Shown here piece by piece: positions 1-9,521 of a stretch of 64,000 bases of DNA. Location: the NCBI RefSeq assembly GCF_005490785.1, contig NZ_CP027295.1, positions 1,364,001 to 1,428,000 on the forward strand. The letters are read 5' to 3'. The position numbers were made by a program, and so were the translations under genes. This stretch comes from Brachybacterium sp. SGAir0954. Lineage in GTDB: Bacteria; Actinomycetota; Actinomycetes; Actinomycetales; Dermabacteraceae. Every line of letters starts with the position of its first letter. Positions within the stretch are counted from its first letter, which is position 1. The notes under the pieces were generated by a model, which was not told the DNA's origin, did no database searches, and saw only the letters and a list, made by a program, of their open reading frames with translations.

Positions 1-786
1 CTCACGGGCTACGTGCTGCCGCCCGCGCCGGAGCTCCCCGCGCTGCTCGCCCAGTGGCGCCCCGCGCCCTTCCACCTGGCGCTCTGCGCGGTCGTGCTGC
101 TCGTGTGGTGGCGCGCCGCCGCCCCGGCCCGCCCGCGCCGCGCGACGGTGCGCCTGCTGCTGGGGCTCGGGGCGCTGCTCGTGCTCACGCAGGGCCCCTT
201 CGAGGTCTACGCGACCGTCGCCTCCTCCGCGCACCTGCTGCAGCACGTGCTGCTCGCCGCGCTCGCCGGGGTGCTGATCGGCAGCGCCCTCACGGTGCCC
301 GAGCGGTGGCGCGCCCTCACCGGGCGGTCGCAGCTGCTGCTCCTGCTGCCCGCCGCGGCGCCGCTGCTGCTGGTGGGCGCCGCCTATGCGGTCTCACCCG
401 TGCTGCACCTCGCCCTGGACTCGCATCCCGCGCACCTCGCCCTGCAGCTGCTGTCGCTGCTCGCGGGGGTGCTGCCGGTGCTCGCCGTGCGGGCCTCGAC
501 ACGGCCGCTCCTGCTGGCCGCCGTGCCGCTCGCGCTCACCGCGGCGGGCGGGGCCGCGCTGCTCGGCACCGACGTGCTGCTCGCGGCGAGCTGGTTCGGC
601 GCGACCGGACGCACCTGGTGGGCCGACGCCCTCGCCGATCAGCGCCGCGGCGGCGCCGCGGTGCTGGGCGTGGCCCTGCTCACCGCGATCGCCGCCGTCG
701 TGACGCTGCTGCTCCGCCGCTCGCGGATCAGGAGAGCAGCGAGCGCACCGTCCGCAGGCGCGCGAGGAGCTGCTCGCGGTCGGTGA
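1..786 (+). CDS. CtaG-like (cytochrome c oxidase assembly / Caa3_CtaG) membrane protein, 5' end missing
   Basis: The frame is open to the first base of the window, so the N-terminus is probably outside; a GTG at 13 would be the first possible start inside. The visible 257 residues are almost wholly hydrophobic with about six or seven membrane segments. The stretch SAHLLQHVLL (about 72-81) matches the conserved paired-histidine helix of the Caa3_CtaG family, whose members deliver copper to cytochrome oxidase or are fused to CopD. In actinobacteria CtaG is often the C-terminal half of a CopD-CtaG fusion, which would explain the start beyond the edge. The end overlaps the convergent monooxygenase gene by 59 bp. 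Family call is from recall of the motif; moderate confidence. Confidence 0.6.
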   Translation, partial: LTGYVLPPAPELPALLAQWRPAPFHLALCAVVLLVWWRAAAPARPRRATVRLLLGLGALLVLTQGPFEVYATVASSAHLLQHVLLAALAGVLIGSALTVPERWRALTGRSQLLLLLPAAAPLLLVGAAYAVSPVLHLALDSHPAHLALQLLSLLAGVLPVLAVRASTRPLLLAAVPLALTAAGGAALLGTDVLLAASWFGATGRTWWADALADQRRGGAAVLGVALLTAIAAVVTLLLRRSRIRRAASAPSAGARGAARGR

Positions 787-2137
787 ACGGCACGAGCCGC
801 TCACCGGTGCCCTCGACCGCGGCGGGCCGGCGCGCGCCGCCGCCCAGGAGCGACCCGAGCCGGCCGCGCAGGCCCTCACCGCCCGGGGCCGGGGCCGTCG
901 GGACCGCGGAGTCCGAGCCCGCGCGCAGGCGGCGGAACTGCTCGATCCCCGTCGACCCTGCGGCGCCGTCGAAGCGGGCGCGCAGGAGGTAGGCGGCGAC
1001 GTCGGCCTGCTCCACGAGCACCGGCAGCACACCGCCGGTGACCCGCTGCTGGCCGAGCACCACGAGGTCGTCGCGGCCGCGCGGGAACGCGCCGAGGAAG
1101 AGGTCCAGGTCGCCGTTCGCCGTGCGGGGCACGACGCCCTCGGGGAGGTGGCCGGCGCCGGTCTCGTAGCCGGTCGCGAGGATGATGAGATCCGCGGCGA
1201 CCGGGCCGAGCCCTGCGACCACGGGACGGCCGTCCTCGATGCCGGTCACGGCGCCCACGGGGGTGATGCGGCCCTCGCGCACGCGGTCCAGGACGTCGTC
1301 GGAGACGATCACGGAGTCCTCGAGCAGCGGGGCGGTCGGGGCGGGCAGGCCGACGGAGGCCGGATCGCCCGCGGCGCGGGAGACGACCGCCTCGGCGATC
1401 CTCCCGTTGAGGCGGCCCAGCACTGCCGGCTCGCGCGCGGCGAGCACGTCGCCGGGGGTCCCGGCGATGCGGCGCGGCACCACCCAGTGGCCCGTGCGGA
1501 CGGACCACTGCACCTCGAGGGCGCGGCGGGCGGCGTCCACGGCGATGTCGGCCGCGGACTGCCCCGAGCCGACGACGAGCACGCGCCGGCCCTCGAGGCC
1601 GTCCGCCCCGTTCCACTGCGAGGAGTGGATGACCGTGGTGCCGTGGCCCACCTCCGACGCCCACGCGGGGCGGTGGGGGCGCTCGGCGATGCCGTGCGCG
1701 GAGACGACGGCGCCGTAGACGTGGATCTCCCCGGTGGAGAGCTCCACCTGCCACACGCCGTCCTCGAAGGGGCGCGCCGAGCGCACCTCGACGCCGGGGC
1801 GGAAGTGCGCGGTGAGGTCATGGCGCGCGGCGTAGGCGCGCAGGTACTTCGCCATCTGCCCGGGCGTGAGGAACTCGGGGAAGGACACCGGCTGCAGCAT
1901 GTCCTCGTACTGCGTGCTCTCGCGGGAGGAGACCATCTCGAGCGCGGGCCACACCGGGGAGTCCTCGCGCTGCAGGTTCCAGATGCCGCCCACGTCCTTC
2001 GCGCGGTCCACGAGGTCGAAGGGGACCTCGAGCGCCTTGAGCGCGGCCGCGGCGGCCAGTCCCGCCGGACCGGCACCGATGACGAGCACCTTCGCGCGCG
2101 TGGGGACCGGATCGTGCGGGTCGTGCTGCTCGGGCAT
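728..2137 (-). CDS. Flavin-containing monooxygenase (FMO / YUC-like NAD(P)/FAD-dependent)
   Basis: 469 residues. An N-terminal FAD-binding Rossmann motif GAGPAG sits at 21-26 and a second dinucleotide motif GSGQSA at 190-195, the usual NADPH site; between them GHGTTVIHSSQW (about 164-175) corresponds to the FMO fingerprint FxGxxxHSxxY. Class B flavin monooxygenases use NADPH and O2 to oxygenate soft nucleophiles or ketones; the substrate cannot be told. The ATG at 2137 is chosen because AAAGG lies 7 bases before it; an in-frame start 12 codons earlier has no ribosome site. It is convergent with the CtaG-like gene and head-to-tail, 37 bp away, with the kinase-like gene upstream, so the two may be co-transcribed. 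Confidence 0.85.
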   Translation of the reverse strand: MPEQHDPHDPVPTRAKVLVIGAGPAGLAAAAALKALEVPFDLVDRAKDVGGIWNLQREDSPVWPALEMVSSRESTQYEDMLQPVSFPEFLTPGQMAKYLRAYAARHDLTAHFRPGVEVRSARPFEDGVWQVELSTGEIHVYGAVVSAHGIAERPHRPAWASEVGHGTTVIHSSQWNGADGLEGRRVLVVGSGQSAADIAVDAARRALEVQWSVRTGHWVVPRRIAGTPGDVLAAREPAVLGRLNGRIAEAVVSRAAGDPASVGLPAPTAPLLEDSVIVSDDVLDRVREGRITPVGAVTGIEDGRPVVAGLGPVAADLIILATGYETGAGHLPEGVVPRTANGDLDLFLGAFPRGRDDLVVLGQQRVTGGVLPVLVEQADVAAYLLRARFDGAAGSTGIEQFRRLRAGSDSAVPTAPAPGGEGLRGRLGSLLGGGARRPAAVEGTGERLVPFTDREQLLARLRTVRSLLS

Positions 2138-2174
2138 GGAGAGCCTTTCGGATCGAGGAGCGGGCGGGCCCATC

Positions 2175-3191
2175 CTAGACGCCCGCGGTGGCCGCCTCCC
2201 GGGCCAGCTGGAGCGCGCCGGGGAGGCCGTCGATCGCCTCGCGGTGCTCGCGGCCCGCGGCCTCGAAGCCCGTGACGAGCTCGTCGTGGATCGGCCCCGG
2301 GGTCGCGAGCACCGAGCCGGCGAGCACCACCGGCAGGTCGAGCGCCGGATCGAGCTGCCGCACCGTCTCCGTCACGTGCCGCACCACCGAGTCGAGGATG
2401 TCCCGCGCCGTGGGGTCCTCGGGGACCGTGCCCGGCAGCGGCGCGAAGCGGCCCAGCTCGGCGAGGTTGCCCGGAGGGGCGATGCGGGCGATCGCCCGCG
2501 CGAGGTCGTCGCGCACGTCCCCGGTGGGCGAGGGCGGGAGCAGCCCGTCGCGCAGGTCGAGGTCGAGCATGTCGCCCAGACGCTCGGTGAGCAGCGTGCG
2601 ACGGCCGCGGCCGTCGATGTCCGCGGCGACGACCTGCAGGGTGCGCCGTCCGATCCACACCGCGGAGCCCACGTCCCCCAGCAGGGGACCCATGCCGTCC
2701 CGCCGCGCGACGACCCGGCGGTCCTCGATGCGCACCGCGACGGCGCCCGTGCCGGCCCGGACGAGCAGACCCGAGTCGCCCACGCCGCCCGCGAGGAAGG
2801 ACGTCAGCAGCCCGCGCCCCACGACGATCCGGGAGGCGGGGATCGCCGGGCGGGCGAGCGGGGAGAAGAGGCCCTCGCCGAGGGACTGCGCCTCCTCGAG
2901 CTCCGTGTGGGCGAGGCCGTGCACGCCGAGGGACACGGCGACCAGGTGCGGGGGAGCGCCCCGCTCCACCCGCAGCGCGTCGATCGCGCGATGGGCGGTC
3001 GCGCCGAGGAGGTCGAGCTTCTGCTCGGGGCGGGCCCCGGGCGTCGCCCCCGGGCCGTCGAGGTCGAGGACGGGCGACGTGCCCGCGGCGACCGGGGCGA
3101 GCACCACCCGGCTGCGGGTCGTGCCGATGAATCCCGCGAGCACGAGCGGGGCGCTCGACGAGGGGCCGGAGGAGGGGGTGACGGGGTCCAT
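2175..3191 (-). CDS. BadF/BadG / N-acetylglucosamine-kinase-like protein, probable pseudokinase
   Basis: 338 residues with the sugar-kinase/actin ATPase fold. The region GMGPLLGDVGSAVWIGR (166-182) and VVLAGSVL near the C-terminus are clear matches to the phosphate-2/adenosine regions of the BadF/N-acetylglucosamine kinase family. By contrast the phosphate-1 motif, normally DGGGTKT, reads GFIGTTRS (20-27) with the Asp replaced by Phe, and the expected catalytic Asp (usually VVxNDxxxA) falls at VVGRGLLTS (123-131), i.e. Gly. I therefore infer weak or no kinase activity and a possible sugar-sensing role. Divergent from the GH3-like gene; the pairing with a NagZ-like protein suggests amino-sugar or peptidoglycan recycling. 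Start ATG has AGGGAG upstream. Confidence 0.7.
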   Translation of the reverse strand: MDPVTPSSGPSSSAPLVLAGFIGTTRSRVVLAPVAAGTSPVLDLDGPGATPGARPEQKLDLLGATAHRAIDALRVERGAPPHLVAVSLGVHGLAHTELEEAQSLGEGLFSPLARPAIPASRIVVGRGLLTSFLAGGVGDSGLLVRAGTGAVAVRIEDRRVVARRDGMGPLLGDVGSAVWIGRRTLQVVAADIDGRGRRTLLTERLGDMLDLDLRDGLLPPSPTGDVRDDLARAIARIAPPGNLAELGRFAPLPGTVPEDPTARDILDSVVRHVTETVRQLDPALDLPVVLAGSVLATPGPIHDELVTGFEAAGREHREAIDGLPGALQLAREAATAGV

Positions 3192-3211
3192 GGGCTCTCC
3201 CTGCGCAGTCC

Positions 3212-3236
3212 TATCCTGAGCGGGACGCACGTCCCG
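3212..3236 (+). promoter_or_regulatory. Candidate -10 box and leader hairpin before the GH3-like gene
   Basis: TATCCT at 3212-3217 is a fair -10 box in the 58-bp divergent gap; it is followed by a small hairpin CGGGAC-GCAC-GTCCCG (3221-3236) and then the AGGAGG ribosome site of the gene starting at 3250. No good -35 is seen, so this is only a candidate. Confidence 0.3.
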
Positions 3237-3249
3237 AGGAGGTGGGCAC

Positions 3250-4719
3250 ATGATCGCACGGTCAGCAGGGGATCCCGTGGCCGGGGAACCCGCTCCGGGG
3301 ACGAGCCCGCTCCCGCTCGCGGCCCGCCTCCCCGCCGGCGATCCGCTCGGCACCCTCGAGCGGATCGCCGCCCGTCCCGTGCACCCGGCCGTGCTCGAGC
3401 TGCCGGCCGTGGACCCGGGCCCCTGGGCGGAGCTCGCCGCCGCGGCCCGGGAGGTCCAGCCCGGGGCGCTGCTCGCCGTGCGTGCGCAGGAGGACCCGAC
3501 GGCGGGGGACCCGACGGGGGAGGGTCTCGCGGCGGGGGCGGGGCTCCTCCCCTCGGCCGCGGCGCTGGGCACCGTCGACGACGTGGACGCGACCCGCGCC
3601 CTCGGCGACGCGCTCGGCGACCTGCTCGCGGGACTCGGCATCGACGTGCTCCTCGGCCCCGTGCTGCACGTGGCGAGCGGACCCGACCCGCTCGTCGGCA
3701 CCGCCGCCGTGGGCCGGGACGGGGACCTCGTCGCCCGGCACGGGCGCGCGCTCGCCGCCGGCGTGCGGGACGCCGGGATCGCCGCCTGCGGGCTCGCCCT
3801 GCCGGGACTCGGCGGGATCCCGTGGGCCGACGCGGCCGGGGACCGGCCGGGGGAGGGGGTGCCCCTCACCGGTGCCCAGTGGCGCGACCACCTGCTCCCG
3901 TGGGCGATCGCCCCGTGGCTCGACGCCGTCCTCGCCGCCCCCGTCGCGGCCTCCGCGCTCGGCGAGGGGACCGCCGCCCTCGCTCCCTGGCCGCTGCGGC
4001 TGCTCGAGGAGTCCGCCCACGCCCCCTTCCACGGCCTGCTCGTCGCCGGTGAGCTCGGCGTCGCCGCCGCCCGCGACGGCCTCGACCTGCCCGCGGCGGT
4101 CCTCGCCGCCGCCCGCGCCGGGGCGCACGTGCTGCACGTCGGCGACCCGTCGGCCCTGGCCCCCGCCGCCGCGGCGCTCCGGGAGGCCGAGCGAACCGGG
4201 GAGCTGCCCCCGGAGCTCGTCGCCCGGCGCACCGGGGCCGCCGCGGAGCGGCTCGCCGCGCTGCGCGCCCGGCGCCGTTGGCTGCCCACCCCGGATCCCG
4301 CGGCGGCCGCCGCGGTCCTCGCGGCGCGCTCCGCCGCCCTCGGCCTCCGGGCCGTGCGGGCGCGCCGCGCCGCCCTCGACCTGCGCCCCGTCGCCGTCGT
4401 CGACCTCCGCGCGCAGGCCGGCGCGGCCGCGCTCGTGGACGCGCTGCGGGCGCGCCACCTGCAGGCGGAGTCCCCGCTCTACGCGGCGGATCTCGAGGCC
4501 GCGCCGCAGATCCTCGCGGTCACCGGCCGCGGGACCCGGGACCCGGGGGAGACGGAGCGCCTGCGCGCGCTGCTCGCGGCGCGGCCGGACGCGATCGTCG
4601 TCCACACGGGACCGCGCGAGACCCTGCCCGAGGCCGAGCGCACCGTGAGCGCCCTCGGCGCCTCGAGGACCATGCTCGACGCCGCCGTCGCCGCCCTCCT
4701 CGGGGATCGACCGGCCTGA
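3250..4719 (+). CDS. GH3 / NagZ-like protein with catalytic residues missing
   Basis: 489 residues. The stretch from LLPSAAALG (99-107) through IDVLLGPVLHV (131-141) and ARHGRALAAGVRDAGIAA (162-179) follows the TIM-barrel of family 3 beta-N-acetylglucosaminidases. The KHFPGHG loop that carries the NagZ His is replaced by GLALPGLG (181-188) and the nucleophile loop, usually SDDLxM, reads VAGELGV (265-271), so both the acid/base His and the nucleophile Asp are absent. A C-terminal domain (about 340-489) resembles the alpha/beta sandwich domain of two-domain GH3 proteins. I infer a non-hydrolytic sugar-binding role. Start ATG follows AGGAGG at good spacing. Divergent from the kinase-like gene. 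Confidence 0.65.
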   Translation: MIARSAGDPVAGEPAPGTSPLPLAARLPAGDPLGTLERIAARPVHPAVLELPAVDPGPWAELAAAAREVQPGALLAVRAQEDPTAGDPTGEGLAAGAGLLPSAAALGTVDDVDATRALGDALGDLLAGLGIDVLLGPVLHVASGPDPLVGTAAVGRDGDLVARHGRALAAGVRDAGIAACGLALPGLGGIPWADAAGDRPGEGVPLTGAQWRDHLLPWAIAPWLDAVLAAPVAASALGEGTAALAPWPLRLLEESAHAPFHGLLVAGELGVAAARDGLDLPAAVLAAARAGAHVLHVGDPSALAPAAAALREAERTGELPPELVARRTGAAAERLAALRARRRWLPTPDPAAAAAVLAARSAALGLRAVRARRAALDLRPVAVVDLRAQAGAAALVDALRARHLQAESPLYAADLEAAPQILAVTGRGTRDPGETERLRALLAARPDAIVVHTGPRETLPEAERTVSALGASRTMLDAAVAALLGDRPA

Positions 4720-4773
4720 CCGGGGAGTGCGCGCGGGTCACGCGGAGAAGCAGCGGAAAAGAAGTGGAGCGAC

Positions 4774-4799
4774 GGGACGGACGGTCGTACCGTCGTCCC
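4774..4799 (+). terminator. Hairpin between GH3-like gene and ABC-F gene (terminator or leader attenuator)
   Basis: GGGACG (4774-4779) and ACGGT (4781-4785) pair with ACCGT (4789-4793) and CGTCCC (4794-4799), an 11-bp stem with one bulged G and a CGT loop. No T-run follows. Directly after it a four-codon ORF ATG CGT CTG TGA (4801-4812) precedes the ABC-F gene by 46 bases. It could end the GH3-like transcript or act as an attenuator of the ABC-F gene, a known mode of control for antibiotic-resistance ABC-F proteins. Confidence 0.4.
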
Positions 4800-4858
4800 C
4801 ATGCGTCTGTGACCCGCCCCCGTCCGTGCCCGCTTCCCGCACCCACCGGAGCTGATCC

Positions 4859-6520
<1,662 letters not shown>

Positions 6521-6607
6521 CCGTTCACGTTCCTGGCCGCTGAGCACCGGCGCGGGCGAGGCTGTGCCGCATCCGGCACCCCGCCGCCCAGCACCCCTGG
6601 AGGAACG

Positions 6608-7915
6608 ATGACCGACACCGCCGCGCCCGGCCCGCGCTTCGAGACCCTCGCGATCCACGCGGGGCAGGAGCCCGATCCCACGACCGGCGCCCGCGCGCTG
6701 CCGATCTACCAGACCACGAGCTACGTCTTCGACAGCGCGAAGACCGCCGCGGACCGCTTCGCGCTCGCCGAGCTGGGCCCCATCTACACCCGCATCACCA
6801 ACCCCACCCAGGAGGCCGTCGAGAACCGCATCGCCGCCCTCGAGGGCGGCGCGGCCGCGCTGCTCGTCGCCTCCGGGCAGAGCGCGATCACGCTCTCGAT
6901 CCTCACGGTCGCCCAGGCGGGGGACAGCGTCGTCGTCTCCCCGAGCCTGTACGGCGGCACCTACAACCTCTTCAAGAACACCCTCTCCCGCCTCGGCATC
7001 GAGCCCGTGTTCGTCGGGGACCCCGACTCCCTGGACTCCTGGCGCGCCGCCGTGCGCCCGAACACCAAGGCCTTCTTCGCCGAGACGATCCCCAACCCCC
7101 GCCAGGACGTGCTCGACATCGAGGGCGTCTCCGGCGTCGCCCACGAGGCGGGCGTCCCGCTCATCGTCGACAGCACCATCGCGACCCCGTACCTGCTGCG
7201 CCCCCTCGAGCACGGCGCCGACGTCGTCGTCCACTCCGCCACGAAGTTCCTGGGCGGGCACGGCACCACGATCGCCGGTGTCATCGTCGACGGCGGCACC
7301 TTCGACTACGCGGCCGAGCCGGAGCGCTTCCCGCTGCTCAACGAGCCCGACCCGAGCTACCACGGCCTCGTCTACACCTCGCTGGTCCCCGCGCTCCCGC
7401 CGTACGCGATCCGCGCCCGCGTGGCCCTGCTGCGCGACCTGGGCCCCGCGATCGCCCCGCACAGCGCCTTCCTCATCGCCCAGGGCCTCGAGACCCTCCC
7501 GCTGCGCGTGCAGCGCCACGTGGAGAACGCCAAGAAGGTCGCGGAGCACCTGACCACGAAGAAGGGCATCGTCTCCGTCGCCTACGCGGGCCTCCCGGAC
7601 TCGCCCTACTTCGAGCGGGCGCAGAAGTACCTCCCGCTCGGCGCGGGCTCGGTGCTGGGCTTCACCCTCGAGGGCGGCCTCGAGGCGGGCACAGCCTTCG
7701 TCGACGCCCTCGAGCTGCACTCGCACGTCGCGAACGTCGGCGACGTGCGCAGCCTCGTCATCCACCCCGCCTCGACGACGCACTCGCAGCTGAGCCCCGA
7801 GGAGCAGCGCGCGGCGGGCGTCGAGCCGGGCTTCGTGCGCCTCAGCGTGGGCATCGAGCACATCGACGACATCCTCGCGGACCTCGACCGCGGCTTCGCG
7901 GCGCTCGGGCTCTGA
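6608..7915 (+). CDS. metY: O-acetylhomoserine sulfhydrylase (aminocarboxypropyltransferase)
   Basis: 435 residues, the usual size for the family. It is a PLP-dependent Cys/Met metabolism enzyme: the opening FETLAIHAGQEPDPTTGARALPIYQTTS-type region is split here as AIHAGQ (about 16-21) and YQTTSY (about 36-41), and the PLP lysine lies in HSATKFLGGHG near residue 211. It makes homocysteine (or cysteine) from O-acetylhomoserine and sulfide, the direct sulfhydrylation route to methionine. GGAGG lies 5 bases before the ATG. The 87-base gap upstream has a short hairpin GTGCCG-CATC-CGGCAC (6564-6579) but I cannot fit it to a known SAM riboswitch. Confidence 0.92.
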   Translation: MTDTAAPGPRFETLAIHAGQEPDPTTGARALPIYQTTSYVFDSAKTAADRFALAELGPIYTRITNPTQEAVENRIAALEGGAAALLVASGQSAITLSILTVAQAGDSVVVSPSLYGGTYNLFKNTLSRLGIEPVFVGDPDSLDSWRAAVRPNTKAFFAETIPNPRQDVLDIEGVSGVAHEAGVPLIVDSTIATPYLLRPLEHGADVVVHSATKFLGGHGTTIAGVIVDGGTFDYAAEPERFPLLNEPDPSYHGLVYTSLVPALPPYAIRARVALLRDLGPAIAPHSAFLIAQGLETLPLRVQRHVENAKKVAEHLTTKKGIVSVAYAGLPDSPYFERAQKYLPLGAGSVLGFTLEGGLEAGTAFVDALELHSHVANVGDVRSLVIHPASTTHSQLSPEEQRAAGVEPGFVRLSVGIEHIDDILADLDRGFAALGL

Positions 7916-7940
7916 GGAGCGACCACCCGGGCCGCGCGGG

Positions 7941-7960
7941 GCGGGTGCCTCGGCACCCGC
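7941..7960 (+). terminator. Hairpin after metY
   Basis: GCGGGTGC (7941-7948) pairs with GCACCCGC (7953-7960) around a CTCG loop, 25 bases after the metY stop codon. No T-run follows, which is common for actinobacterial terminators. Confidence 0.5.
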
Positions 7961-7988
7961 CCAGCGCGGTCGATACGCTGGGGACATC

Positions 7989-8705
7989 ATGAGCCGACGC
8001 CCTGCCCCCGCCCGCCCGCAGCCGCTCCCGTCCCCGCTCGCGAGCTGGCCGCCCGCGTGGACCCCCGCGGCCGTCATCTTCGACTGCGACGGCCTGCTCG
8101 TGGACACCGAGTCGCGCTGGGTCGTGCTCCAGGACGCGTACCTCGCCTCCCACGGCGCCGCCTTCGACGAGACCACCCGCCGCGCGGTCACCGGGCAGTC
8201 CGCGAAGGTCGTCGTCACCACGATCGCCGAGCACGTCGGCAAGGAGCCGCTCGTCGTCGCCGACGAGCTGTTCGCCGCGCACCGTGAGGACGTGACCGAG
8301 CAGGAGCCCCCGCTCCCCGGCGCCGTCGAGATCGTGCGCGCCGCCGCCGCGGCCGTCCCCGTCGCCGTCGCCTCGAACTCCCCGAGGGACATGCTCGACG
8401 CGAAGCTCGCCGCGATCGGTCTGCTCGACGTGGTCGACGCGACCGTCAGCATCGACGACGTCGCCCACGGCAAGCCGGCCCCGGACCTCTACCTCACCGC
8501 CGCCGCGGCCCTCGGCGCCGCGCCGGGCGACTGCCTCGCCCTCGAGGACTCGGAGGTGGGCGGCCGCGCCGCGACCTCCGCGGGACTGCACCTCCTCGCC
8601 GTGCCCTCCGTCCCCGGCCAGGCGCCGGAGGCCCCGCGCACCCTCGCCTCCCTCGAGGACCCCGTGCTGAGGGAGTGGGTCGCCGGATGGGAGCGCCGCC
8701 GATGA
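7989..8705 (+). CDS. HAD-superfamily phosphatase (beta-phosphoglucomutase-like)
   Basis: 238 residues with all four HAD motifs: DCDGLLVDTE near 29-38 with both catalytic Asp, the motif-II Ser in VASNSP near 120, the motif-III Lys in GKPAPDLY near 161, and the acidic motif LEDSEVG near 182. The helical cap between motifs I and II puts it in subclass I, the group of phosphoglucomutases, phosphoglycolate and sugar-phosphate phosphatases. Substrate unknown. TACGCT at 7974-7979 stands 9 bases before the ATG and there is only a weak GGGG ribosome site, so translation may start close to the mRNA 5' end. Overlaps the next gene by ATGA. Confidence 0.85.
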   Translation: MSRRPAPARPQPLPSPLASWPPAWTPAAVIFDCDGLLVDTESRWVVLQDAYLASHGAAFDETTRRAVTGQSAKVVVTTIAEHVGKEPLVVADELFAAHREDVTEQEPPLPGAVEIVRAAAAAVPVAVASNSPRDMLDAKLAAIGLLDVVDATVSIDDVAHGKPAPDLYLTAAAALGAAPGDCLALEDSEVGGRAATSAGLHLLAVPSVPGQAPEAPRTLASLEDPVLREWVAGWERRR

Positions 8706-9394
8706 CCGCCGACGCCCCCCGCCCCGTCCCGGACCGCTTCCGCGCGGCCTTCGGCGACTGGACCCCGCAGGCCGTGGTCTTCGACTGCGACGGCCTGCTC
8801 CTGGACACCGAGACCGTCTGGCAGAGCGCCCAGGACGCCGTCGTCGCCCAGATCGGCGCCGTGCTGCTCCCCGAGGACGACGAGGTGCTCCACGGCTCGA
8901 CGATCGAGGTCGCCGCCGAGGTCCTCGCCGCCCGCTCCGGACGCGAGGAGCCCGCCGTGCTCGCGCTGCTGCGCCGCGAGTTCGACCGCGAGCTCTCCGG
9001 CGGGATCCGCCTCATGCCCGGCGCCGAGGACACCCTGCGCGAGGCCGCGGCCCGAGTGCCGCTGGGCTGCGCGTCGAACTCGTGGCTCGAGGCGCTCGAG
9101 CACAAGCTCACCGCGGGCGGCCTGCGGGACCGCTTCACGGTGCTCGAGGCCTCCGACACCGTCGAGAACCCCAAGCCCGCACCGGACATGTACGCCGCCG
9201 CGGCCCGCGCCCTCGGCGTCGAGCCCGGCGCCGCCCTCGCCCTCGAGGACTCCGGCACCGGGGCCCGCGCCGCCCGGGCCGCCGGGCTGCGCCTCATCGC
9301 GGTGCCCGCCGCCGGCGCCACGGCGCCGCCGGCGGACCTCGTGCTCGGCAGCCTCGCGGACCCGGAGCTCGCCGCCTGGATCCGCACCTGGTGA
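8702..9394 (+). CDS. HAD-superfamily phosphatase, tandem paralogue of the preceding gene
   Basis: 230 residues. Motif I is DCDGLLLDTE, motif II Ser lies in CASNSW, the motif-III Lys in NPKPAPDMY and the last acidic motif is LEDSGTG; the overall plan and even the start WTPQAVVFDCDGLLLDTE mirror the gene before it (WTPAAVIFDCDGLLVDTE), so the pair looks like a tandem duplication that has since diverged. The ATG at 8702 overlaps the upstream stop (ATGA) and has GGGAG 8 bases before it, so the two are translationally coupled. Sugar-phosphate phosphatase or mutase activity is likely, substrate unknown. Confidence 0.83.
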   Translation: MTADAPRPVPDRFRAAFGDWTPQAVVFDCDGLLLDTETVWQSAQDAVVAQIGAVLLPEDDEVLHGSTIEVAAEVLAARSGREEPAVLALLRREFDRELSGGIRLMPGAEDTLREAAARVPLGCASNSWLEALEHKLTAGGLRDRFTVLEASDTVENPKPAPDMYAAAARALGVEPGAALALEDSGTGARAARAAGLRLIAVPAAGATAPPADLVLGSLADPELAAWIRTW

Positions 9395-9521
9395 CCCAGG
9401 TCGCGTCCGGCGGCCCGCAGATGACACGGATGTGACGCACTCGTCCGCCCCCGGGCGCGTCGTGTCTGCTCCTGGTGGATGAGTTGGCCACCGTCCAGGC
9501 TCGCGGTGTTCACTGGTCCCC

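Noticed and set aside
1866..4289. Long open frames on the plus strand over the kinase-like gene and on the minus strand over the GH3-like gene
   Set aside because: Low-complexity products without domains; they are shadows of the real genes and have no ribosome sites.
6521..6607. SAM riboswitch before metY
   Set aside because: Only a short GTGCCG/CGGCAC hairpin is present; the conserved SAM-I, II or IV core cannot be found.
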